A stretch of 38,515 nucleotides of DNA from Armatimonadota bacterium (GCA_018268335.1 JAFDWT010000050.1:1-38515), one strand, 5' to 3'; counted from the first letter of the stretch, positions 16,581 to 25,022 are shown. Numbers and translations are program-made. Notes: generated from the sequence alone by a model not told the origin.

Positions 16581-16729
16581 AAGCCATTAACAAAGACCCG
16601 TTTTGATGCCAGTAATCAGCATTTTCTAGTATTTGTCACCGTCCTCTGGAACGGAACTTGCCATAGCCTAGCTGTTGCACGCGCAGAGCCTTGCTGCCTG
16701 CAAAGACTCTTGAATATTGAGCAAAAGCT

Positions 16730-17386
16730 ATGAATACCATCACTCTCCGCGCCGCTTTGGCGGTCGTTGCCGTTTCTGGCTCCCTTGTCGCTCTCGCTGA
16801 AGATGTGAACACAACTGACGGCCTGAAGACCGTCATCGAATCGGTTGCCCCTCTCGGCAACGGACTTCGCTATCTGAGTGGCGGCGACGGGTTGATCGGC
16901 TACGGCGCCACCTACCCGACGATGGCCGACACTCCTGCCAACCGCGCGTTCGCCATGGAGAACGCCGACCATACATGGTTGCAGTACGCACCGACCATCT
17001 ATATGGCTTCGAGCAAGAAGATCGACCGCGTGTTCGCTGTCCCTGGCGTCGATCATGGTCCGAATCCGTATGAGAACCTAGAGTTCATCATCTGGGGTTC
17101 CGGTGACGGCGGTTGGACTTGGGAAGAGGGCAAGATCGACTCGATCTACCGGGACGGCTTTGACACTGCCAACACCGAGCCTGGTCATTCTGATGACTAC
17201 ACCAGCCTCTGGGTCTTCAAGCAGAGCTATGACCTGTTCGCCATCACCAGTGGCAACCACCTTGTTGGATACGGCCAAGACAGCGAAGGCGAGATCGATG
17301 CCTTGACTGAAGCTGTGCCGGAGCCGACCACCATGGTCGCGCTCGTTGCTGGCGCCGCTGCGATCGCCCGCAAGCGCCGCAAGTAA
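16730..17386 (+). CDS. PEP-CTERM secreted protein
   Basis: 218 residues. The signal peptide TLRAALAVVAVSGSLVALA is followed by an acidic, aromatic-rich domain of unknown fold (GSGDGGWTWEEGKIDSIYRD) and a PEP-CTERM signal VPEPT, hydrophobic TMVALVAGAAAIA, then RKRRK. It would be sorted by an exosortase as for the gene at 14232, but the two cargo domains share no obvious similarity. A bidirectional terminator follows directly. Function unknown. Confidence 0.85.
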   Translation: MNTITLRAALAVVAVSGSLVALAEDVNTTDGLKTVIESVAPLGNGLRYLSGGDGLIGYGATYPTMADTPANRAFAMENADHTWLQYAPTIYMASSKKIDRVFAVPGVDHGPNPYENLEFIIWGSGDGGWTWEEGKIDSIYRDGFDTANTEPGHSDDYTSLWVFKQSYDLFAITSGNHLVGYGQDSEGEIDALTEAVPEPTTMVALVAGAAAIARKRRK

Positions 17387-17409
17387 TCGGACATCCGATC
17401 GCCGACGAC

Positions 17410-17451
17410 AGACGGCCCGTCCGCTTACTGAGAGGACGGGCCGTTTCGTCA
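17410..17451. terminator. Convergent-gene terminator
   Basis: GACGGCCCGTCC pairs with GGACGGGCCGT across a short loop, followed by TTCGTC. It lies between two converging genes and may serve both. The T-tract is weak. Confidence 0.65.
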
Positions 17452-17453
17452 CT

Positions 17454-18917
17454 TCAGCCCTTCTGCGCCCTCTTGGCCACCGACCAGAAGACGAGCTCTC
17501 CGGGAGTCGGCTCCGACTCTCCGCCAGCGTTGCTGATCGCCGCGACGACCAGGTCGAGGTCAGGATATATTGCCAGTTCAGCCCGGAAGGTGCCGTCCGA
17601 CCCGTTGTGGCCGTGCTTGATCGGCAGTCCGCGCTCCTTGACGATTCCCCAGCCGCAACCGTATGAGCGGTTGCCCTCGGGGTCTTCTTGCTCACCTTTA
17701 TGCAACCGGAAGACGGTCTCTGGTCGGAGCAGGCCTGCCTTTCCCTTGAGTCCGTCCAAGTGGGCTTGACCATACTTTGCCAGATCGCTGGTCGACATCC
17801 AAATGCCGCCTCCGGCACCGGCGAACATGATCGTCATCGGCCCATCAAACACGACAGGCTTCAGGCCGTCCGGCCCAGGCATGTGGCCTGACGGATGCTC
17901 TTGAGGCAAAGGGTCGATGCGTGTGAAGCTGTGCTGCAGCCGCAGTTTCTGGAACACCCTCTGCTTCAGCGCGGACTCGTAGGGCTGGCCTGTCGCCACC
18001 TCAATGACTTTGGCAAGAACCGCATAGCCTGCGTTGCTGTAGTCGAACCTTGTGCCCGGCGCGTACTGCCCCTTGCGCATGAGGACATTGGCGATGTACT
18101 TGTCTCTGATTTCCTGAGGAGCCTTCGCGTCGCCGATGATCGCTTCAACTTGTGGCCGCCGCATCCCCGGGTCGGCTGGCAAGCCACTGCGATGGTGCAT
18201 GACCTGCTCAAGCGTCACGCTCTCGTATTCCGGCAGCATCTTGAACCCGGGCAACGCCTCCTTGAGAGTCGTCTCAAACTTGAGCTTGCCTTCGTCGATG
18301 AGCGTTCCGATGACCGTGGAACACAACGACTTGCCGATAGAGCCGACCTTCCACGGTTCGTCGACGCCTGGCTGAGCCGACGTCCCCAACTCACGCACAC
18401 CAAAAGTCGCCGTTTCAGTCTTCCCCGCCCGAATTGTCGACGCGCTCATGGCCGGGATCTTGCTATCGGTGACGACGGCCTTGACCATGTCCTGCAGGCT
18501 GCCGAGGTCTGAATAGTCTTTAAATGTAGCTTCTGACGCGCCAGCGGGTGCGGCTCTGATGCCAGCGAGTTTGGGCGGGTCGCCCTTCATGGTCGCCAGC
18601 ATGTTCAGTTGGATGCCATTGGTGTCCTCAAGCTTGAGCTTTAGACTGTTTCCATCCCTTGTGATCGCGCCCACGATCTTGAACGGGGCTCCTTGTTCGG
18701 CCAGATCGAGCATACGCTCCACCCTTGTCTCGGCGGGCAAGTCGTCGGTGGCATGCGCCTTGACGAAGGCTGCGATCTTAGCCTTGTCCTTGGTATTCAG
18801 AGCCTCAACCAATGCCCGGACAACCGCCTCAGGGCTCGACGCCTGTAGCGTCGCCGCACAGCCGACGACCGGCAACCAAGCCAATAGCCAAACCTTGTTT
18901 CGAGTCCTTCGCATCAT
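17454..18917 (-). CDS. Serine beta-lactamase-family hydrolase (class C / penicillin-binding-like), secreted
   Basis: 487 residues from the ATG at 18917 (GAGG five bases upstream; the open frame further upstream lacks coding character). The N-terminus is a signal peptide ending in VVGC, a possible lipobox at Cys20. Residues about 28-125 form a separate N-terminal domain I do not recognise. The catalytic domain follows, with Ser193-x-x-Lys196 (SIGK), Tyr293-Ser-Asn295 (YSN) and His437-Asn-Gly439 (HNG), the three motifs of class C beta-lactamases, DD-peptidases and esterases. It acts outside the cytoplasm on a peptide or ester bond; resistance function is not implied. It is divergent from an ArsR-like regulator, with a palindrome between them. 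Confidence 0.88.
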   Translation of the reverse strand: MMRRTRNKVWLLAWLPVVGCAATLQASSPEAVVRALVEALNTKDKAKIAAFVKAHATDDLPAETRVERMLDLAEQGAPFKIVGAITRDGNSLKLKLEDTNGIQLNMLATMKGDPPKLAGIRAAPAGASEATFKDYSDLGSLQDMVKAVVTDSKIPAMSASTIRAGKTETATFGVRELGTSAQPGVDEPWKVGSIGKSLCSTVIGTLIDEGKLKFETTLKEALPGFKMLPEYESVTLEQVMHHRSGLPADPGMRRPQVEAIIGDAKAPQEIRDKYIANVLMRKGQYAPGTRFDYSNAGYAVLAKVIEVATGQPYESALKQRVFQKLRLQHSFTRIDPLPQEHPSGHMPGPDGLKPVVFDGPMTIMFAGAGGGIWMSTSDLAKYGQAHLDGLKGKAGLLRPETVFRLHKGEQEDPEGNRSYGCGWGIVKERGLPIKHGHNGSDGTFRAELAIYPDLDLVVAAISNAGGESEPTPGELVFWSVAKRAQKG

Positions 18918-18935
18918 AGCAACCTCAGAAACCGT

Positions 18936-18970
18936 ATTATAATTTGAAAAGTTCCACTTTTTCGAATTAT
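18936..18970. promoter_or_regulatory. Divergent promoter with near-perfect palindrome (candidate operator)
   Basis: Two overlapping TATAAT boxes lie here, one per strand: plus 18938-18943 and minus 18941-18936. A near-perfect inverted repeat runs from ATAATTTGAAAAGT through TCC to ACTTTTTCGAATTAT (one extra base and one mismatch). The right arm touches the regulator ATG at 18969. This is what an autoregulated ArsR-type operator controlling both divergent genes would look like. Confidence 0.55.
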
Positions 18971-19496
18971 GCCCACCACCCTCGTCCTGAACGCCGACCA
19001 AGTGGCGGCCATGGCCTCGCCTACAAGAGGGATCGTCTACGAGCGTCTGGCCTCGCACGTCGAAGCCGTAGCAGCAGACTTAGCAGCAGAAACGGGCATA
19101 TCGGCGGCCACGGCGCTGTATCACTTGCGCCAGTTGGTAAATGTCGGCCTCGTCGTCGAAGTCGGAGAGCGCTCCACCGGCAAGCGTCCCGCCACCGTCT
19201 TCCGGCCCGCCCATCGCCAGTTGGCCTTGCCCTCCGGCGAAGAGCATGCCGATGTCAGGCTCCAAGCCATGTTGTCGTCGCTGCGTAAGTGCAAGCGCAA
19301 CTTAGAAGCCAGTCGAGGCAAAGGCACGCACATCCTCAAGATCGCCACGCGCCTCACTCCCGACGACATGGCGACCTTCCTCCAAAAGCTAGAAGATGCC
19401 GCGGACTTCGCCAAGTCGCACATGGTCCGCGAAGGGCAAGAGGTGTCATGGCTCTCGATAGCCTGCCCGCCCAGTCGCTCGAAGCGCGTACAATGA
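18969..19496 (+). CDS. ArsR-like winged-helix transcriptional regulator
   Basis: 175 residues. The N-terminal part reads LNADQVAAMASPTRGIVYERL, then a helix-turn-helix ETGISAATALYHLRQLVNVGLVVEVGER, the arrangement of ArsR/HTH_20 repressors. There are no clustered Cys or His residues typical of metal sensors, so the signal is probably not a metal. The C-terminal half is helical and ends in a polar tail. No ribosome site precedes the ATG, and the palindrome directly abuts it. The membrane protein and the PII-like gene follow with gaps of 7 and -1 bases, suggesting one operon. It is likely to repress itself and the divergent hydrolase. Confidence 0.85.
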   Translation: MPTTLVLNADQVAAMASPTRGIVYERLASHVEAVAADLAAETGISAATALYHLRQLVNVGLVVEVGERSTGKRPATVFRPAHRQLALPSGEEHADVRLQAMLSSLRKCKRNLEASRGKGTHILKIATRLTPDDMATFLQKLEDAADFAKSHMVREGQEVSWLSIACPPSRSKRVQ

Positions 19497-19503
19497 AGCT
19501 AGC

Positions 19504-20178
19504 TTGCAGCACTTGTTCCCCGAGCCGGTGATGGTGCCCGGCCACCTGGCCGACGCCCCCTATCGACAAGGCCTGTCCTTCAAACGCCGGACAGTCGCGG
19601 TTTGGTCGTTGATGTGCGGGGTCGCGGCGCTATTCATGGCTCGTCCGCTGCCAGTTTCGGCCAATGCCGCTGCCATCAGCTTTACTGCTGCACTGCTCGC
19701 TTTGACCGCCATCCGTCGCTTCGTTGCGGCCCGCAAGTTAGAATCGGCCTTGTCCTTTGCCGTGTGCCTGGCTTCCCAGCCTTTATTGGGAACAGTGCTT
19801 GCAGCCTTGAGGGAGGATGGTCTAGACCTATCCTTGCTCGGTGCTGTACCCGTGGGTCTCGCCATTTACACGTTGCTGGCAGGCCATGACTTCAGCCACT
19901 TTGGCTACGCCGCCCTTGGTTCCGTGTTTTCAGTACTTTGTGGTTGGACGCTCTTCGCATCGGGCTGGATCGACGGGCAAGGAGCCCTGGTTGGATCGAT
20001 CGTGGCCAGCATCGCCACAGTGTACGTGTCCAGCGACCTCTCGATGCTGCTGCGCCGCCGCCTGCCGGGTGAAGAGCTTGGTGCCGCCGCCGACCTCTTC
20101 CGCGACCTCCTCAACTTCAGTACTTACGCGTTCCGCGTAGCCGCGTACCGGCGGAAATACCGGTTTCATCCCAACTAA
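19504..20178 (+). CDS. Multi-pass membrane protein of unknown function
   Basis: Up to 224 residues from TTG at 19504. GTG and ATG codons at 19528 and 19531 are alternatives, and no start has a good ribosome site. About five to six hydrophobic helices span residues 32-180 (VAVWSLMCGVAALFMA, ALSFAVCLASQPLLGTVLAAL, ALGSVFSVLCGWTLFA, GSIVASIATVYVS), with a cytoplasmic, basic C-terminal tail. The stop TAATG overlaps the PII-like start by one base, so the two are translationally coupled. PII proteins often gate a membrane transporter encoded next to them, such as AmtB, and that would be the natural guess here. It is not an Amt protein by sequence. Confidence 0.78.
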   Translation: MQHLFPEPVMVPGHLADAPYRQGLSFKRRTVAVWSLMCGVAALFMARPLPVSANAAAISFTAALLALTAIRRFVAARKLESALSFAVCLASQPLLGTVLAALREDGLDLSLLGAVPVGLAIYTLLAGHDFSHFGYAALGSVFSVLCGWTLFASGWIDGQGALVGSIVASIATVYVSSDLSMLLRRRLPGEELGAAADLFRDLLNFSTYAFRVAAYRRKYRFHPN

Positions 20179-20516
20179 TGGTACGGGTCTTCGCGTATGT
20201 CCGGCCCCATCGGCTGGAGGATGTCAAGTCGGCGGTCAGCGCGCTGAACGTGACTGGATTGACCGTTTCTGACGCCCGGGGATGCGGCAACAACCCCGAG
20301 GCCGCCGTCCTTTTTGCCGGCCAAGAAGTCCTGACGACCCTGCCTTTCCGCTCGAAAATTGAAGTCGTCGTGCCCGACGAGGATGCCGGTGAAATCGTCT
20401 GCGCCATGGTCGAGGCGGCCCGCACCGGGCAGCCCGGCGACGGCAAAGTCTTTGTCGAACGAGTGGCCGACGTCATCCGCGTCCGGACCGGCCAACGGGG
20501 CGATGCCGCCGTGTAG
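20178..20516 (+). CDS. PII-family signal protein lacking the uridylylation tyrosine
   Basis: 112 residues, aligning without gaps to E. coli GlnB. Conserved are the N-terminal strand (VFAYVRPHRLEDVKSAV), LNVTGLTV, GQPGDGKVFV at 84-93 and VIRVRTG at 99-105, which bind nucleotide phosphates in the family. In the T-loop, Tyr51 is replaced by Val and Tyr46 by Phe, and Gln39, which contacts ATP/2-oxoglutarate-Mg in GlnB, is Asn. Uridylylation at Tyr51 is therefore excluded and 2-oxoglutarate sensing is doubtful. It is translationally coupled to the upstream membrane protein, its probable partner. The TPR gene starts 42 bases later. Confidence 0.88.
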   Translation: MVRVFAYVRPHRLEDVKSAVSALNVTGLTVSDARGCGNNPEAAVLFAGQEVLTTLPFRSKIEVVVPDEDAGEIVCAMVEAARTGQPGDGKVFVERVADVIRVRTGQRGDAAV

Positions 20517-20558
20517 GCCGAAAGTCGTCATAATAGACAAGCACAAGGGAACGAGAAC

Positions 20559-22256
20559 ATGCTGCGAAAACCACTACTTGGCCTCCTTTTGACCTGTTGC
20601 GTGGGTGTCGCATCCGCAGCGGTAGAGGTCATCACCGAATCCAAAGACGGCGACCACATTCGTGGCGACTTTTCGCTCCGGGCGACAGTGCGCAGCGACA
20701 ACCTGGTCACCAAGGTGGAGTTATACGTCGGTGAGCAGCTGCGCGACTCCAAAACCAGCACCCCATACGTCTTTGCCCTCGACACTCTCGCCGAGAGCGA
20801 GGGGCCGTTCACTGTTAAACTGGTCGCCTACACCTCGGAGGGCGAAAAGGGCACCAAGACCTTAACGCTCAACATCGACAACGAACTAGGCAAGGGACTG
20901 GCCTATCACATCGGCAAGGGCAACGACGCCTTGACGGTCAAGAACTGGGGCGAGGCCGTCATGTACGGTCGGACTGCCCTCAAAGTGAAGGCCAAGGACG
21001 CTTCGGCGCTGCTGCTTCTGGCTCGTGCCAACTACGGCAAGGGCACCTACGACCTCGCCGAGAAATTCGCCCAAGACGTTCTGGAGCAAGACAAGTCCAA
21101 CATCCAGGCCCTGCAAATGGTGTCGGCGGTGAACCTGAAGAAAGCCTTCCGAGGCTTCACCCAAAGCAGCCCCGAAGAAGCCCGTGCAGCCATCGGCGAG
21201 GCCCTCAAAGGTGCCGCCAAGGCCGGAAGGGCGATCAACGAAGCGTCAGTCGAAAAGACACCGCTGCGCCCAGCCGGAGGCGATGTCAAAGGATGGGCCG
21301 ACTCCCTGCTGCGCGCCGGTCGCTACTCACTAGTCGCCGACGGCCTTAAAGACGCTTTTGAGCAGAACGTCAAGGACAACGTTGTGGCCAGCCGCCTACT
21401 GTTCGCCTTGATCCGCTCGAGCCGGATGACGGCCGCGATGGAAGTCGTCGACAAGCTGAAACGGCGCGGCGCACCTGATGGCTACACCTCATCGCTGATC
21501 GCAGTCGCCTACCAGACCGTCGGTGACACGATGAACTCGACGGCGGCGGAAAAGCAGGCGATGCTCGGCGACCCGGACAACCTGGGCGTGCAATACGCCA
21601 GCGCCTACTTGGCCGTCCTGCGCGAAAAGGCTGCCAACCTCGGTCCGATCCTGGACAGTATCGAAAAGGTCGACCCCAGCGGGCCGATCGTCAACTCGTA
21701 CATGTCCACCCGGCTCTATCTGCTCTCCGATTATTCCGGTTCGCAGCAACGCTTTGAGACCGCGATCATGGCCGACCCGGGCAACAGCGACGTCCTGATC
21801 GAGAAGGGACGCCAGATTGTCGACGGAGCCTTGTCCGAGCGACCCCTGGCCAGCGATGCGACAGATGAGGAAAAGGACCACGCCAAACAGCTCAAAGCTG
21901 ACCGCCTGGCCAATGCCCTTGTCTATTTCGAGGCCGCCATTGAAGCCAAACCGGACTCAGCCGAAGCCCTCGCCGGCCTCGCCCTGGTGCACGGCATGCT
22001 GGGTCACGCCGACCAGACACTGGCCTTCGGACAAGCCGCCGCCAACGCTGCAAAGACCTACCAGGTCGGGCAGCTCGCCTATGCGGTCGGCCTCCGAGGC
22101 AAGGGCCGGATCGCGGAATCGTCCAAGGCCCTCGAGGCCGCCGCTAAGCTCGACGCTCGAGTCCGGGGACGTACCGCCGACGCCACCGTCGTCTGGCGGG
22201 CCTACGCCCTGTACGGACGAACCATGTTCGTCCCCGCCCCTGGCGCCTCGCGCTAA
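20559..22256 (+). CDS. Secreted TPR-repeat protein with N-terminal Ig-like domain
   Basis: 565 residues. The signal peptide is MLRKPLLGLLLTCCVGVASA. Residues about 22-105 form an Ig-like beta domain (TVRSDNLVTKVELYVGEQL...PFTVKLVAYTSEGEKGTKTLTLNID). From about 115 to 550 come TPR-type helical repeats (ASALLLLARANYGKGTYDLAEKFAQDVLEQD; ALVYFEAAIEAKPDSAEALAGLALVHGMLG). AAGGGA precedes the ATG. Such proteins act as periplasmic scaffolds. Residue periodicity supports the repeats; the partner is unknown. Confidence 0.87.
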   Translation: MLRKPLLGLLLTCCVGVASAAVEVITESKDGDHIRGDFSLRATVRSDNLVTKVELYVGEQLRDSKTSTPYVFALDTLAESEGPFTVKLVAYTSEGEKGTKTLTLNIDNELGKGLAYHIGKGNDALTVKNWGEAVMYGRTALKVKAKDASALLLLARANYGKGTYDLAEKFAQDVLEQDKSNIQALQMVSAVNLKKAFRGFTQSSPEEARAAIGEALKGAAKAGRAINEASVEKTPLRPAGGDVKGWADSLLRAGRYSLVADGLKDAFEQNVKDNVVASRLLFALIRSSRMTAAMEVVDKLKRRGAPDGYTSSLIAVAYQTVGDTMNSTAAEKQAMLGDPDNLGVQYASAYLAVLREKAANLGPILDSIEKVDPSGPIVNSYMSTRLYLLSDYSGSQQRFETAIMADPGNSDVLIEKGRQIVDGALSERPLASDATDEEKDHAKQLKADRLANALVYFEAAIEAKPDSAEALAGLALVHGMLGHADQTLAFGQAAANAAKTYQVGQLAYAVGLRGKGRIAESSKALEAAAKLDARVRGRTADATVVWRAYALYGRTMFVPAPGASR

Positions 22257-22265
22257 GCCAGTCGT

Positions 22266-22291
22266 CCTCCGGCCCCAGTCGGGGCCGGAGG
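22266..22291 (+). terminator. GC-rich hairpin after the TPR gene
   Basis: A perfect 11-bp stem CCTCCGGCCCC / GGGGCCGGAGG with the tetraloop AGTC stands ten bases after the stop. No T-tract follows (TATAGTCTCC does), so it may be a weak terminator or a processing/stability stem. TATAGT at 22292-22297 could be the -10 box of the tRNA. Confidence 0.55.
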
Positions 22292-22306
22292 TATAGTCTC
22301 CGTCGT

Positions 22307-22383
22307 CGGGGCGTGGCTCAGCTTGGTAGAGCGCTTCTCTGGGGGGGAAGAGGTCGCGAGTTCGAATCTCGCCGCTCCGACCA
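22307..22383 (+). tRNA. tRNA-Pro (anticodon GGG)
   Basis: A 77-base cloverleaf with encoded CCA: acceptor CGGGGCG/CGCTCCG (one G-U), D arm GCTC..GAGC, anticodon stem CTTCT/GGAAG with loop CTGGGGG (anticodon GGG), T arm GCGAG-TTCGAAT-CTCGC. It decodes CCC/CCU. It is a paralogue of the tRNA at 14002. Confidence 0.95.
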
Positions 22384-22402
22384 TACGATTTCCCTCACAG
22401 GC

Positions 22403-23296
22403 TCAGCCGTCGAGGAAAGTCCCTTCCCGCAAATCCCTCAGCGCGGTCTCGATCTCTTCTCTCGTGTTCATCACGATCGGCCCGTGCCAGGCCACCGGCT
22501 CCTGGAGCGGCTTGCCTGAGACCAGTAAGAACCGAACGCCCTCGTCCCGCGTCTCGACCGTCACCTCGTCGCCGCTTGAGAACAGGACAAGCGACCGGTT
22601 GTCCACTTCCGCCATGGTCCGCCCATAGGCGTCCTCGGTGGGCACGGGCCGCGGTTCGGATGCCGCACCAAATGTACCGGACCCGTCGAAGACATAAGCG
22701 AAGGCATGCAGCCGCGTGTCGATCGGCAGCGACTTGCGCGTTCCAGGCGGCACATAGACGTCCAAGTACGTCGGATTGGCGGCTATGCCGTCCACTGGGC
22801 CGGTTTGGCCCCAAAACGACCCACAGACCACACGCACTTGCGTGCCGTCGTCGTCGGTCACGACAGGGATCTGGCCAGCCAAAATCTCCTGGTAGCGAGG
22901 CGCGGTCATCTTCTCCGAAGACGGCAAGTTGGCCCATAGCTGGAAGCCGTGCATCCGGCCTGCCGCGTCGCCTCTCGGCATCTCTTGGTGCACGATGCCG
23001 CGGCCTGCGGTCATCCACTGGACGTCGCCCGCCGTGATCTCACCACGGTTGCCCATGCTGTCGCCGTGCTCCACCGTGCCCGCCAGGACGTAGGTGATCG
23101 TCTCGATCCCACGGTGCGGGTGCCAAGGAAAACCGGCGGTGTAGAGCTCAGGGCTGTCGCCCCGGAAGTCGTCGAACAGCAGGAACGGGTCGAAGTCGGC
23201 GGTCTTGCCGAAGCCGAAGGCCCGGTGCAAGTGGACGCCCGCGCCCTCCATGGTCGGTGTCGCTTTCGTGTGGCTTTGGACTGGTCGGATGGACAT
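22403..23296 (-). CDS. Pirin family protein
   Basis: 297 residues from the ATG at 23296 (AAAGG five bases upstream; MSIRPVQ). It is a two-cupin protein with the pirin metal-site pattern: HPHRGIETITYVLAGTVEHGDS at about 57-78 and GRGIVHQEMP at about 95-104. The second cupin (about 170-290) is degenerate, as in the family. Bacterial pirins act as quercetin dioxygenases or regulators of metabolic enzymes; which applies here cannot be told. It is downstream of deoB by 35 bases, separated by a run of nine T on the plus strand that includes the deoB stop. Confidence 0.92.
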   Translation of the reverse strand: MSIRPVQSHTKATPTMEGAGVHLHRAFGFGKTADFDPFLLFDDFRGDSPELYTAGFPWHPHRGIETITYVLAGTVEHGDSMGNRGEITAGDVQWMTAGRGIVHQEMPRGDAAGRMHGFQLWANLPSSEKMTAPRYQEILAGQIPVVTDDDGTQVRVVCGSFWGQTGPVDGIAANPTYLDVYVPPGTRKSLPIDTRLHAFAYVFDGSGTFGAASEPRPVPTEDAYGRTMAEVDNRSLVLFSSGDEVTVETRDEGVRFLLVSGKPLQEPVAWHGPIVMNTREEIETALRDLREGTFLDG

Positions 23297-23331
23297 GGTG
23301 CCTTTCTCTGTACGCCGCAGTCTGTTTTTTT

Positions 23332-24450
23332 TTAGCTGAGCAGACTCGTCCCTACCGACCACGGCACGCCGATCCAATCAGCGACGGTTTTGCCCACGGC
23401 CGTTAAACCGTCGCAGTCGCCCAAGTTTCGCGCCGATAAGTTAAGCGCATGGAGGACGACCGGCGAGTACTCCCGAGTGTGGTCGGTCGAGTCGTCGGTC
23501 GGGTCGTTGCCGTGGTCGGCGGTCAAAATCAGTAGGTCTTCGGGGCCAAGCTTCGCCAAGACCTCGCCGACGGTGACATCGAACTCCTCCAGGCATTTGC
23601 CAAATCCGGCAGGATCCTGCCGGTGGCCGTACAGCATGTCGAAGTCCTCAAAGTTTGCAAAGATGAACCTGGCATCGGTCTGCAGCGCCTCGAACAAGGC
23701 CTCCCGGTGCTCCTTGTTGCTCTGCGTCCTCCGGGAAGGGCGGAATCCGCGGCCATCGAATAGCTCTGGCACGACGCCGACGCCCATCACGTCCCCAATC
23801 TTGTCCAGCAGATTCGGCGGCGGCTCAAGCGGGAAGTCCTTCCGCCGTTCGGTGCGGGTAAACGCCCCCGGTTCCCCCGTGAACGGCCTGGCGATGATGC
23901 GCTGGACGTTGTTCGGCGCTACACATAGCCGCCTCGCGATCCGGCACCACTCATAGAGCTTCTCGATCGGCACGATGTCTTCGTGGGCGGCTAATTGAAA
24001 GACGGAGTCAGCGCTGGTGTACAGGATCGGGCAGTGGGTCTCTAGGTGCTGCTCGCCCAGTTCGGCGATGATCTGCGTGCCGCTGGCCGCCCGGTTGCCA
24101 ATCGTCTGCACACCGGCCTCGCGCTCAAACGCTTTGACCAAATCCAGTGGGAAACCGTCGGGATAGGTTGGAAAGGCGACCTTGGTGACCACTCCCATCA
24201 TCTCCCAATGCCCAGTGACAGAGTCCTTTCCTTGGCTGAGTGGCCGGAGTCTCCCAAATCGACCCGATACAGATGACCCGACGCCCGCAGCGGTGAACAG
24301 GCCCAGCTGGTCAAGGTTCGGTGTACGCAGTCCTCCGCAGGCGTTCCACACGTTGGCCAGCGTCGATACTGCCGGACCGTCCTTGAAAGCCTTGTGATCC
24401 GGCGCAGCCCCCGCCCCACACCCGTCCATCACGATCACTACTGCCCGCAT
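23332..24450 (-). CDS. deoB: Phosphopentomutase
   Basis: 372 residues, close to the usual length of about 390. It interconverts ribose-1- and ribose-5-phosphate (and the deoxy forms) in nucleoside salvage, using two Mn ions. Alkaline-phosphatase-superfamily metal motifs are present: VIVMDGCGAGAAPD at the N-terminus, the family-specific TSADSVFQLAAHEDIVP at about 144-160 and LILTADHGNDPTDDSTDHTREYSP at about 305-328. No Shine-Dalgarno sequence is seen; TAACCT lies six bases before the ATG, consistent with a leaderless start. No other deo genes are adjacent. Confidence 0.93.
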   Translation of the reverse strand: MRAVVIVMDGCGAGAAPDHKAFKDGPAVSTLANVWNACGGLRTPNLDQLGLFTAAGVGSSVSGRFGRLRPLSQGKDSVTGHWEMMGVVTKVAFPTYPDGFPLDLVKAFEREAGVQTIGNRAASGTQIIAELGEQHLETHCPILYTSADSVFQLAAHEDIVPIEKLYEWCRIARRLCVAPNNVQRIIARPFTGEPGAFTRTERRKDFPLEPPPNLLDKIGDVMGVGVVPELFDGRGFRPSRRTQSNKEHREALFEALQTDARFIFANFEDFDMLYGHRQDPAGFGKCLEEFDVTVGEVLAKLGPEDLLILTADHGNDPTDDSTDHTREYSPVVLHALNLSARNLGDCDGLTAVGKTVADWIGVPWSVGTSLLS

Positions 24451-24507
24451 GGCCGTAGGTTACTAGGTTCAACAAAGGAGAATTTGGTCGAATCGAGTTA
24501 TTTTGTT

Positions 24508-24535
24508 TTGTCTAATCAAATCTTTGGTATATACT
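24508..24535 (+). promoter_or_regulatory. Probable promoter of the MarR-family gene
   Basis: TTGTCT (24508-24513), 16-base spacer, TATACT (24530-24535), in an AT-rich stretch. Transcription would begin about 24542, only a few bases before the ATG at 24546, with no ribosome site. Confidence 0.5.
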
Positions 24536-24545
24536 AACTATAGTC

Positions 24546-25022
24546 ATGGACAGCGCACAACGAGTGCTCGATCTCTATCCGAAGATCTTCTTCGCTTGCC
24601 ACACGCGGCATGTTCGTGACACCAACTCCGGCGCGGAACTGACTGCCAAGCAAGCCAGCATCCTCGACCACCTTGACCTTCACGTCGGTGTCAGCCTTTC
24701 GGGCCTTGCAGCGCACATGGCGGTCACTCCCGCCACGATGTGCGTCGCAGTGGACAAGCTCGTTTCTCTCGGGCTTGTCGATCGTCGGCGCTCAGCAACC
24801 GACAGGCGGCAAGTTCTCTTGCACCTGACCGCCAACGGAAAGGAGGTGTCTGACGCACATTCGGTCCTCGACCGGGAGCGCGTCGCCGGCATGCTCGCCG
24901 AGCTAGGCGTCGAAGACCGCGAGGCGGGTCTGCGAGGACTAGCCATCTTGGCCGAGGCAGCAGGACGCTACTTGCAGAAGACCGGACCGGGTTGGAAGGA
25001 CCAGTACAGTGAAAAGGAATAA
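24546..25022 (+). CDS. MarR-family transcriptional regulator
   Basis: 158 residues with the MarR winged helix: LTAKQASILDHLDLHVGVSLSGLAAHMAV, recognition helix TPATMCVAVDKLVSLGLV and the wing DRRRSATDRRQVLLHLTANGKEV, which carries the family's D-x-R-R pattern. It would bind a palindrome near its own promoter and probably controls the two downstream genes. Those genes follow with an overlap or a gap of a few bases. Confidence 0.9.
   Translation: MDSAQRVLDLYPKIFFACHTRHVRDTNSGAELTAKQASILDHLDLHVGVSLSGLAAHMAVTPATMCVAVDKLVSLGLVDRRRSATDRRQVLLHLTANGKEVSDAHSVLDRERVAGMLAELGVEDREAGLRGLAILAEAAGRYLQKTGPGWKDQYSEKE

Noticed and set aside
18918-19058. 47-codon upstream extension of the serine hydrolase
   Set aside because: It overlaps the divergent regulator and the promoter palindrome; the ATG at 18917 has a ribosome site and begins a signal peptide.
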